Of a stretch of 39,658 bases of DNA, positions 7,126-14,448 are shown in pieces (position 1 is the first letter of the stretch; every line of letters starts with the position of its first letter). Below the pieces are notes generated by a model, which was given only the letters and a program-made list of their open reading frames with translations, ran no database searches and had not been told where the DNA came from. The position numbers were made by a program, and so were the translations under genes. The DNA is from Clostridium sp. CAG:678 (GTDB taxonomy: Bacteria > Bacillota > Clostridia > Oscillospirales > Acutalibacteraceae). The stretch is taken from the NCBI GenBank assembly GCA_000431535.1, contig HF991820.1:1-39658 (forward strand), given 5' to 3'.

Positions 7126-8307
7126 ATGAAAGAAATTATACTTGTAAAAAACGGAGAACTTGTTTTAAAAGGGCTTAACCGCAATACCTTTGAAGATGTT
7201 TTGATCAAAAATATGCGCCGCCATTTAGCGGATCTGGGCGAATTTAAATTTACAAAAAGCCAGTCCACCATTATGGTGGAGGCGCCGGATGGGGTGGATC
7301 TGGACGAAGTTGCCGAAAGGCTTGGCAAGGTGTTCGGCATTGCGGCGTATTCGCGCGCGGCCGTGTGCGAAAAGGATATGCAAAGCATTGTGAAAACGGC
7401 AAGGGAATATCTGGCGGATGAGCTTTCCCTTGTTTCCACCTTTAAAGTAGAGGCAAAGCGCAGTGATAAAAAATTCCCGCTCAAATCGCCGGAAATCTGC
7501 CGCGAACTCGGCGGCGCGCTGCTGAAAAAATTTAACCATTTAAAAGTGGATGTGCATAACCCGGATGTTACCGTTACCGTGGAGATCAGAGATCATTATG
7601 CGTTTGTGCGCGGCAACAATATCAAAGGCGCCGGCGGCATGCCCACAGGCACCAGCGGCAGGGCGGCAGTGCTTATCAGCGGCGGCATTGATTCGCCCGT
7701 TGCGGCGTATATGATGGCAAAACGGGGCATTGAGCTGGTTGCCGTTCACTTTGCCTCGCCGCCCTACACAAGCGAACTTGCGGAAATGAAAGTGATGGAT
7801 CTGCTGAAAAAAGTTTCCGCCTACTGCGGCACGATCACAACCTATGTTGTGCCGTTTACAGAGATACAGGAGGCGATCCGCGATTCCTGCCCGGAGGAGT
7901 ATTTTACGCTGGTGATGCGCCGCATTATGATGAAGATCAGCAATATCATTGCCGAAAATCAGAACTGCCGCGCGCTCATTACCGGGGAGAGCTTAGGTCA
8001 GGTTGCCAGCCAGACCATCTATGCCCTCCAGTGTACGGACAGTGTGGCAAAACTCCCGGTGTTCCGCCCGTGCATCGGTATGGATAAGGATGAGATCATT
8101 GCGGTCTCCAGAAAAATCGATACCTTTGATACGTCCATTCAGCCGTATGAGGACTGCTGCACGGTGTTTACGCCAAAACACCCGCGCACCCGCCCGAAAC
8201 CGCAGGATGTGGAAACGGCGGAAAGTAAAATAGAAAATCTGGATGAAATGATTGCCGCAGCCGTTCAGGGCGCGAAACGCAGGTTTATAAAGGCGGCAGG
8301 CGTATGA
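7126..8307 (+). CDS. thiI: tRNA 4-thiouridine synthase ThiI (no rhodanese domain)
   Basis: ATP-dependent tRNA sulfurtransferase that makes 4-thiouridine at position 8 and may also supply sulfur for thiamine. The 393-residue protein has an N-terminal ferredoxin-like/THUMP region (to about 165), the PP-loop SGGIDSP (185-191), and the CCTVFTPKHPRTRP segment that holds the conserved cysteine. It stops before the rhodanese domain found in Escherichia coli ThiI, as in Bacillus, where sulfur comes directly from a partner desulfurase; that partner is the gene just upstream. ATG 7126 is chosen over an earlier in-frame ATG because GAGG lies five bases before it and the protein starts with the family motif. 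Confidence 0.95.
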   Translation: MKEIILVKNGELVLKGLNRNTFEDVLIKNMRRHLADLGEFKFTKSQSTIMVEAPDGVDLDEVAERLGKVFGIAAYSRAAVCEKDMQSIVKTAREYLADELSLVSTFKVEAKRSDKKFPLKSPEICRELGGALLKKFNHLKVDVHNPDVTVTVEIRDHYAFVRGNNIKGAGGMPTGTSGRAAVLISGGIDSPVAAYMMAKRGIELVAVHFASPPYTSELAEMKVMDLLKKVSAYCGTITTYVVPFTEIQEAIRDSCPEEYFTLVMRRIMMKISNIIAENQNCRALITGESLGQVASQTIYALQCTDSVAKLPVFRPCIGMDKDEIIAVSRKIDTFDTSIQPYEDCCTVFTPKHPRTRPKPQDVETAESKIENLDEMIAAAVQGAKRRFIKAAGV

Positions 8308-9449
8308 GCGATAAAAACGAAACCAAAAAGCCGGATGAGATCGGCGAACTGCTTGGTGATTACAAAAAGCAAAAGGAAGAGCGGGAAAAGAACTTTGGCA
8401 AAATAGAATTTCACAAGCCGAAACAGAGCGCGGCTGTGCAAAGCGGCGCGGACGCGGCGCCGCCGGAGGCAAACGCGAAAAAGAAACGGCACAAAGCCGG
8501 TAAAAACAGCCAAAATACGGACCGCGAAACCGGCGCAGAACGCAAACATTCCGGCGGAAAAGCAAGATCCGCTGCGCATGCCGTCAAAGCCTTTTTCAAA
8601 ACCCAGAAAGGCAAAAAAATCATGATCACGGTTGCGGCGGTGCTGTGCGCCGCTGCTGTTGCGGCAGGCGGTTTTGCATTGATCCGCTATGAAAAGACCG
8701 CTTATTTGCGCCCGTATATTGAAAAGTACCCGGATGTGGATTTCCCCGCCGGGATCCGGGAAAATTACTGCGAGCAATACGCAAGGGTGCCCGCAACAAC
8801 CGGGTATCTCTCCATAGAGGCGTGCAGCTACGGCAGTTTCGTTGTGCAGAGCACGGCGTCCGCGCAGCCGGCGCTCAGCTTTTCAAACCGTGCGGACGGG
8901 CTTGATTTTAACACGGTGATCCGTATGCCGGACGGGGCGTGCGATCTGGAAAGTGTGTTCGGCAGTGCGGAAAGTTACCTTGCCGCTTCGCAGAAGATCA
9001 CGTATTCCACACTGTTTGAGGATTATGATTTTACCGTGATCGGCGCCTTTTATACGAATACCGATCCCGATGAGGACGGCGGCTATGTGTTTCCGTATGA
9101 TGTTACGCAAAAAATGACGCCGATCAGCTTTAATGATTATACAGACCGCTTGTATCACCGCTTTTTATATGAAACCGAATATAAACTGGATTATGATACA
9201 GATCAGATTCTTACGGTTGTTTCGGATTCGCAGCGGATGCCCGGCTTTGAATTTGTTGTGGTCTGCGCGCTCGGCGCGCCGGCGCAAAGCAGCGCAACGC
9301 CCAATGATTCCGTTCATTATCCGCAGGCGTGGTATGACGCGCGCGGGGAAATCAATCCTTACAGATTTTCGGATCCGTGGTATCCCACCGTTTATATAGA
9401 TGATTCAGAGGAAGAAACAAGCATTCAGTCAGAAAAAGATTATCAGTAA
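8304..9449 (+). CDS. Membrane-anchored sortase-B-like protein lacking catalytic residues (pseudo-sortase)
   Basis: 381 residues, ATG overlapping the thiI stop by 4 bp. Residues 1-105 are highly charged, Lys/Glu-rich and probably cytoplasmic; one membrane helix follows (about 106-128); the rest is outside. Residues 140-325 align with the sortase at 2405-3304: NTVI, DEDxGYVF and D-x-ILT are kept in order. The catalytic His in NTVIHGHN becomes NTVIRMPD, and Cys in ILTLSTC becomes ILTVVSD, so transpeptidation is not expected. The tail keeps YPQxWYD, NPY and WYP like the active copy. This comparison is read directly from both sequences; a scaffold, regulator or substrate-binding role is inference. 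Codon use is like its neighbours, so it does not look like decaying DNA. Confidence 0.72.
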   Translation: MSDKNETKKPDEIGELLGDYKKQKEEREKNFGKIEFHKPKQSAAVQSGADAAPPEANAKKKRHKAGKNSQNTDRETGAERKHSGGKARSAAHAVKAFFKTQKGKKIMITVAAVLCAAAVAAGGFALIRYEKTAYLRPYIEKYPDVDFPAGIRENYCEQYARVPATTGYLSIEACSYGSFVVQSTASAQPALSFSNRADGLDFNTVIRMPDGACDLESVFGSAESYLAASQKITYSTLFEDYDFTVIGAFYTNTDPDEDGGYVFPYDVTQKMTPISFNDYTDRLYHRFLYETEYKLDYDTDQILTVVSDSQRMPGFEFVVVCALGAPAQSSATPNDSVHYPQAWYDARGEINPYRFSDPWYPTVYIDDSEEETSIQSEKDYQ

Positions 9450-9486
9450 CAGACACAGAAATACACATATACAGGAGGGGTAAAAA

Positions 9487-10920
9487 ATGTATGATGTTGC
9501 CGTTATAGGCGCCGGAATCGTCGGCGCGGCATGCGCTTATGAACTCAGCAAATATAATCTGCGTGTTGCCGTGCTGGAAAAAAAGAACGATGTTTGCTGC
9601 GGCACCACCAAGGCAAACAGCGCTATTATCCACGCCGGCTATGACCCGCTGCCCGGCACGCTTATGGCGCGTTTGAATGTTGCCGGCTCAAAAATGGCGG
9701 GTGAACTCTGCAAAAAACTGGATGTGCCGTATCAGCAGATCGGCTCGCTGGTTGTTGCGTTTTCTGAGGACGATAAAAAAGAGGTAGAGGAACTTTATCG
9801 CCGCGGAACCGAAAACGGCGTGGAGGGGCTGCGGATCGTAGACGCCGAAGAACTCAGAAAAATGGAGCCGTATATCTCTGATCAGGCGATCTGCGCATTG
9901 TATGCGCCCACGGCGGCAATCGTAAATCCGTGGGAATACGGCATTGCGCTTGCCGAGACCGCTGTTCGAAACGGCGCGGAGGTAAAACTGGAATTTGAGG
10001 TTACCTCCATAGAGAAAAAAGACGGCGTTTGGCATATTGAATCGCCCAAAGGCAGTGTGGACGCAAACTATGTGATCAATGCCGCCGGGGTGGACTGCGA
10101 TACGATCCATAATATGGTGGCGCAGCCTGCCTATAAGGTGCTGCCCAGCGCGGGCGAGTATTACCTGCTTGACCTCAGCGAGGGCAAACGGGCAAACCAC
10201 GTGATCTTTCAGTGCCCGGATAAGGACGGGAAAGGCGTGCTCGTAACGCACACCTGCCACGGGAATCTGCTGGTTGGCCCCAATGCGGACCCGAGGGATA
10301 AGGACGATACTTCCACCAAATCCCGCTGCCTGGATTTCATCCGGCAAAAGGCGGTTAAATCCGTGCCGTCCATCGCTTTCAGGGAAAATATCAGGAATTT
10401 CACCGGCGTTCGCGCGGTTACGGACAGGGATGATTTCATTATTGAATTTGCGGCAGAGCATTTTCTGGATCTTGCCGGCATTAAATCCCCCGGCCTTTCC
10501 GCCGCACCGGCGATCGCGCTGGAGGCTGTGAAAATGCTTGCGGATCAGGGGCTTGCGCTTAATAAAAAAGAAAATATTGTGGATTCCAGAAAGCATCTGC
10601 GTTTCAAAAAACTTTCCAACGAAGAAAAGAACAGGATCATTGCGCAGGATCCCGCATACGGCAGAGTGATCTGCCGCTGTGAAACCATTACGGAGGGCGA
10701 GATCCTGGACGCTTTAAGATCACCGATCCCGCCGGTGTCGCTGGACGGCATTAAGCGAAGAGCCGGCACAGGCATGGGCAGGTGCCAAAGCGGCTTTTGC
10801 GGCCCCAAAGTGCTGGAGATCATTGCAAAATTCAGAAATGTTCCGTATGAGGATGTTTTGCAGGATGATACCGGCAGTTATATTTTGACCGGAGAAACGA
10901 AGAGCGGAGGTGTAAAGTGA
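9487..10920 (+). CDS. FAD-dependent oxidoreductase, glycerol-3-phosphate dehydrogenase-like, with BFD [2Fe-2S] domain
   Basis: 477 residues. The N-terminus VIGAGIVGAACAYELS is a Rossmann FAD-binding motif of the DAO family, and the C-terminus (about 395-460) is a BFD-like domain with CRCETITEGE and GRCQSGFCGP, four cysteines for a [2Fe-2S] cluster. This is the architecture of GlpA-type anaerobic glycerol-3-phosphate dehydrogenases and of the paralogues found in Clostridia next to a second flavoprotein and DUF1667. AGGAGGGG (9473-9480) lies just before the ATG. It begins a three-gene module with 1-4 bp junctions; no glpK or glpF is nearby, so glycerol 3-phosphate as substrate remains an inference. 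Confidence 0.88.
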   Translation: MYDVAVIGAGIVGAACAYELSKYNLRVAVLEKKNDVCCGTTKANSAIIHAGYDPLPGTLMARLNVAGSKMAGELCKKLDVPYQQIGSLVVAFSEDDKKEVEELYRRGTENGVEGLRIVDAEELRKMEPYISDQAICALYAPTAAIVNPWEYGIALAETAVRNGAEVKLEFEVTSIEKKDGVWHIESPKGSVDANYVINAAGVDCDTIHNMVAQPAYKVLPSAGEYYLLDLSEGKRANHVIFQCPDKDGKGVLVTHTCHGNLLVGPNADPRDKDDTSTKSRCLDFIRQKAVKSVPSIAFRENIRNFTGVRAVTDRDDFIIEFAAEHFLDLAGIKSPGLSAAPAIALEAVKMLADQGLALNKKENIVDSRKHLRFKKLSNEEKNRIIAQDPAYGRVICRCETITEGEILDALRSPIPPVSLDGIKRRAGTGMGRCQSGFCGPKVLEIIAKFRNVPYEDVLQDDTGSYILTGETKSGGVK

Positions 10921-12170
10921 TGTATGAACTTATCGTGATCGGCGGCGGCCCGGCAGGTCTTGCCGCGGCGCTTTCCGCTTATGAAAACGGGCTGAAAAAG
11001 ATTTTGATCATAGAAAGAGACCGCGAACTCGGCGGTATTCTGAACCAGTGCATACATAACGGTTTCGGCCTTCACTATTTTAAAGAGGAACTGACCGGCC
11101 CGGAATACGCCGGCAGATTTATTGAAATGCTCAAGGATACCCAGGTGGAAGTGATGACGGATACCATGGTGCTGCAGGTCACGAATGACCGCTGTGTGCA
11201 CTGCATCAATTCCAAAAACGGTTATCAGATTCTGGAGGCGGGCGCCGTTGTGCTTGCCATGGGCTGCCGGGAGCGCACAAGGGGCGCCATCTCCATCCCC
11301 GGCACACGCCCTGCCGGAATCCTAACCGCCGGCGCGGCGCAGAGATATGTGAATATAGAGGGGCACATGGTGGGCAAACGCGTTGTGATCCTCGGCTCCG
11401 GCGATATCGGCCTGATCATGGCGCGCCGCATGACGCTGGAGGGCGCAAAAGTGCTTGCCTGTGTAGAACTGATGCCCTATTCCGGCGGCCTGCAAAGAAA
11501 CATTGTGCAGTGCCTGAATGATTTTAATATTCCGCTTTATCTTTCCCACACCATTATTGATATTCAGGGCAAAAACCGTGTGGAAGGCGTAACGGTTGCA
11601 AAAGTTGGGGCGGACAGAAAACCGATCCCCGGCACGGAGATGCAGTTTGACTGCGATACCGTTTTGCTTTCCGTTGGCCTGATTCCGGAAAACGAACTTA
11701 CCAGAACGGCAGGGATCGAAATGGATCCCCGCACGAACGGCGCGGTCGTTTTTGAAAATATGGAAACCTCCGCAAACGGCATATTCGCCTGCGGCAATGT
11801 GGTGCACGTTCATGATCTTGTGGATTTTGTAACGGGCGAGAGCCAGCGTGCCGGCAAAGCGGCGGCGGATTTCGTTTTAAACGGGGAAAAGAGCCGGGAG
11901 GACTGCATTGAACTGAAAACGAACGAATTTGTCAGTTACACGGTGCCGCAAAAGATCAGGCGCACGGCACAAACGGCGGAGATCTTCTTCCGCGTGCGCC
12001 GCATCTTTGAAAAATCCGGCATAACGGTAACGGACGGCGATACCGTGATCGCGCATTTCAAGAGGGAGCATATGGCGCCCGGTGAAATGGAAAAGATCAC
12101 CCTGCCGAAAGTGCTGCTGGATAAGATCCGTTCCGGTCAGATTACGGTTTCGGCAAAGGAGGAGGCGTGA
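10920..12170 (+). CDS. NAD(P)/FAD-dependent pyridine nucleotide-disulfide oxidoreductase
   Basis: 416 residues with an N-terminal FAD motif IGGGPAGLAAALSAYE, a conserved CRERTRGAISIPGTRPAG segment, a second dinucleotide site VILGSGDIGLIMARR (about 160) and a C-terminal FAD motif GIFACGNVVHVHDLVD. It is the middle gene of the module between the GlpA-like protein and DUF1667 and probably passes electrons between NAD(P)H and the first subunit. It has no catalytic disulfide pair of the CxxxxC type. ATG 10920 shares its A with the upstream TGA; a GTG three bases earlier is also possible, since GGAGG (10906-10910) is 6 or 9 bases away. Confidence 0.88.
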   Translation: MYELIVIGGGPAGLAAALSAYENGLKKILIIERDRELGGILNQCIHNGFGLHYFKEELTGPEYAGRFIEMLKDTQVEVMTDTMVLQVTNDRCVHCINSKNGYQILEAGAVVLAMGCRERTRGAISIPGTRPAGILTAGAAQRYVNIEGHMVGKRVVILGSGDIGLIMARRMTLEGAKVLACVELMPYSGGLQRNIVQCLNDFNIPLYLSHTIIDIQGKNRVEGVTVAKVGADRKPIPGTEMQFDCDTVLLSVGLIPENELTRTAGIEMDPRTNGAVVFENMETSANGIFACGNVVHVHDLVDFVTGESQRAGKAAADFVLNGEKSREDCIELKTNEFVSYTVPQKIRRTAQTAEIFFRVRRIFEKSGITVTDGDTVIAHFKREHMAPGEMEKITLPKVLLDKIRSGQITVSAKEEA

Positions 12171-12172
12171 GT

Positions 12173-12523
12173 ATGACACATTTGATCTGTATTACCTGCC
12201 CCAAGGGCTGCCACTTAACGGTGGATGAGGCGCAGGATTATAAGGTTACCGGAAACGCCTGCCCAAGAGGCGCCGAATACGGCAGAAACGAACTGAAAAA
12301 CCCCGTGCGTGTGGTTACCTCAACGGTGCGCACAAACAGCGGTGAATATCCGCGCTGCCCCGTTAAAACAAACGGCGCCATACCAAAGGGCAGAATGTTT
12401 GACGCCATGCGCCTTTTGGATGATATTACGCTGGAAGTTCCGGTAAAAGCCGGCGATACCGTGATCCCGGATCTGTTCGGAACCGGTATTTCGTTTGTGG
12501 CTTGCAAAACCATAGAAAAATAA
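12173..12523 (+). CDS. DUF1667 cysteine-containing small protein
   Basis: 116 residues beginning MTHLICITCPKGCHL, with further cysteines in NACPRGAEYG and near the centre and C-terminus. DUF1667 proteins nearly always stand behind this pair of flavoproteins in Clostridia and Thermotogae and are presumed to be an iron-sulfur or redox accessory subunit; no biochemical function is established from the sequence. ATG 12173 is preferred over the GTG at 12167 because AAAGGAGGAGG ends seven bases before it. The coding frame overlaps or abuts the upstream stop, so translation is coupled. A strong terminator follows. Confidence 0.88.
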   Translation: MTHLICITCPKGCHLTVDEAQDYKVTGNACPRGAEYGRNELKNPVRVVTSTVRTNSGEYPRCPVKTNGAIPKGRMFDAMRLLDDITLEVPVKAGDTVIPDLFGTGISFVACKTIEK

Positions 12524-12532
12524 ACGAATCAG

Positions 12533-12571
12533 AAAGATCCCTTTCCGCAGAACGGAAAGGGATCTTTTTTT
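12533..12571. terminator. Intrinsic terminator between the DUF1667 and glmS genes
   Basis: A perfect 15-bp stem, AAAGATCCCTTTCCG (12533-12547) with its complement (12553-12567), 5-base loop and a T run to 12571. It can also stop glmS on the minus strand, where the stem ends in TTTCT. Confidence 0.92.
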
Positions 12572-12611
12572 GCCTGCATGTGTATTTTCGTTTTCGGCAG
12601 GTGTTTTCGGT

Positions 12612-14429
12612 TTATTCTACGGTAACGGATTTGGCAAGGTTGCGCGGTTTGTCTATGGGCAGGCCTTTTTCTTTTGCCGTGTAATACGCCAGCAGCTGCA
12701 GCGGCACAATCTCCAGCGACGGCGTTAAAAACGGTATGGAATCCGGGTAAGTGATCACCGTGTTGAATCTGCCCAGACTCTGCGCCAGGCTTTCCGGGGC
12801 AAATACGGTTACATCCGCCCCTCTGGAAATGACCTCCTGTAAATTGGAAACCGTTTTGGGCAAAAGACGGCTGTTGCTGATGATGCCAAAGCACACCGTG
12901 CCGTTTTCGATCAGGCTGATCGTGCCGTGTTTCAGTTCGCTCGCAGGGCAGCCCACGCAGTCTATATAACTGATCTCTTTGAGTTTCAGCGCGCCTTCCA
13001 GCGCGGCGGCGTAATCTGCGTTTCTGCCCAGGAAAAAGCATTTGTCCGTATCTTTGATCCGTTTTGCAAGTTTCTTTATCTTTTCCGTATCGTTTAGGAT
13101 ACGTTCCATTTTTTTCGGCAGCAGCAGGCTCATATTCAGCGCGATCTCCGCAAAAACGGAGGAACACGCGCCGCGCCGCAGGGCAATAGAAAGGCAAAGC
13201 ATGTTCAGCATTGCCGCCTGGCAGGAAAACGCCTTTGTGGTGGCAACGGCAATCTCCGGCCCCGCCTTGGTAAGCAGGCTGTATTCGCTCATTTTGGCAA
13301 TGGAGCTTTCGGCAACGTTTACAATACTGATCGTTCTGGCGCCCTGCTCGCGCGCCTGTTTCAGCGCGGCAAGGCTGTCTGCCGTTTCGCCGCTTTGGCT
13401 GATGATCACAACCAGGCAGTCCGCGCCAAGCACGGGATTTTCATACCGAAATTCACCGGCGTATTCCGCAAAGCAGGGGATTCCGGCAATCTTTTCAAAA
13501 GCGTATTTTGCCATCAGGCCAACATGGTATGCGGAACCGCAGCCAACGATATAGATTCTGCTGAGGGCGCGGATCTCCGCATCCGTAAAAGGAAAGCCCT
13601 TAAAATCAATGCTTTCGCCGTTGGTTACGCTGCCCAGCGTTGCGCGCACGGCGTTTGGCTGCTCATAGATCTCTTTGAGCATAAAATGCTCGAATCCGCC
13701 TTTGTCGGCGGAGGAATCCGGCAGTTCCACCGATTTGATCTCTTTTTTCACGGGTTCAAAATTTTTGCCGAAAACGCGGATCTCCTCCGCGGTGATCCGC
13801 GCGGTCTCGCCGTCCTCAAGATAGACTGCCCGGTTCGTTTTTCCAAGCAGGGGATTGATGTCTGAGGAAATATAATTCTCACCGTCTCCAACGCCGATAA
13901 TTAGCGGCGAGCCGTTTTTGGCGCAGTAAAGCGTGTTGGCGTCATCCGTGCAGAGGATGCCCAGCGCATAAGAGCCTTTCAGCAGCGGCAGCGTTTTTCT
14001 GATCGCCTCTTCCGCGTCGCCGTTATAATTCAGTTCCAGCAGTTTCGGGATCACTTCCGTATCCGTGTCGCTTTCAAAAGAAGCGCCGTTCAAAATCAGG
14101 CTTTCCCGAATCTCTCTGTAATTTTCGATAATGCCGTTGTGCACAACGGCAAAATGGGCGCTCACCTGCGGGTGGGCGTTTGTTTCATTTGCCGCCCCGT
14201 GTGTTGCCCAGCGTGTATGCCCGATCCCCAGACTGCCGCGAATCTCATATCCGCGCAGCTTTTCCTCCAGATTTCGAATCTCTCCGGCGGCTTTGACTAC
14301 CCTGAGATCTCCGCCGTTCAAAACGCCGATACCGCCGCTGTCATACCCGCGGTATTCCAGCCCTTTGAGCCCTTTGATTAAAATGCCCGTTGCGTCACTT
14401 CTGCCTACATAGCCGATGATTCCACACAT
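12612..14429 (-). CDS. glmS: Glutamine-fructose-6-phosphate aminotransferase (isomerizing)
   Basis: Makes glucosamine 6-phosphate from fructose 6-phosphate and glutamine, the entry to UDP-GlcNAc for peptidoglycan. The 605-residue protein starts MCGIIGYVG, so Cys2 is the N-terminal nucleophile of the class II glutamine amidotransferase domain (to about 240). Two SIS domains follow; ISQSGETADSLAAL marks the first, and KPRNLAKSVTVE is the usual C-terminus. GGAGTGATC lies four bases before the ATG. It begins only 19 bp after spoIIE on the same strand, so it may be transcribed from the spoIIE promoter in addition to any internal one. There is no room for a glmS ribozyme in the junction. GlmU, a later step of the pathway, is at 34059-35441. 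Confidence 0.97.
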   Translation of the reverse strand: MCGIIGYVGRSDATGILIKGLKGLEYRGYDSGGIGVLNGGDLRVVKAAGEIRNLEEKLRGYEIRGSLGIGHTRWATHGAANETNAHPQVSAHFAVVHNGIIENYREIRESLILNGASFESDTDTEVIPKLLELNYNGDAEEAIRKTLPLLKGSYALGILCTDDANTLYCAKNGSPLIIGVGDGENYISSDINPLLGKTNRAVYLEDGETARITAEEIRVFGKNFEPVKKEIKSVELPDSSADKGGFEHFMLKEIYEQPNAVRATLGSVTNGESIDFKGFPFTDAEIRALSRIYIVGCGSAYHVGLMAKYAFEKIAGIPCFAEYAGEFRYENPVLGADCLVVIISQSGETADSLAALKQAREQGARTISIVNVAESSIAKMSEYSLLTKAGPEIAVATTKAFSCQAAMLNMLCLSIALRRGACSSVFAEIALNMSLLLPKKMERILNDTEKIKKLAKRIKDTDKCFFLGRNADYAAALEGALKLKEISYIDCVGCPASELKHGTISLIENGTVCFGIISNSRLLPKTVSNLQEVISRGADVTVFAPESLAQSLGRFNTVITYPDSIPFLTPSLEIVPLQLLAYYTAKEKGLPIDKPRNLAKSVTVE

Positions 14430-14448
14430 AAAAGATCACTCCGTAAAA

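Noticed and set aside
14430-14448. Possible glmS ribozyme site
   Set aside because: Only 19 bases separate glmS from spoIIE, far too few for the ribozyme.
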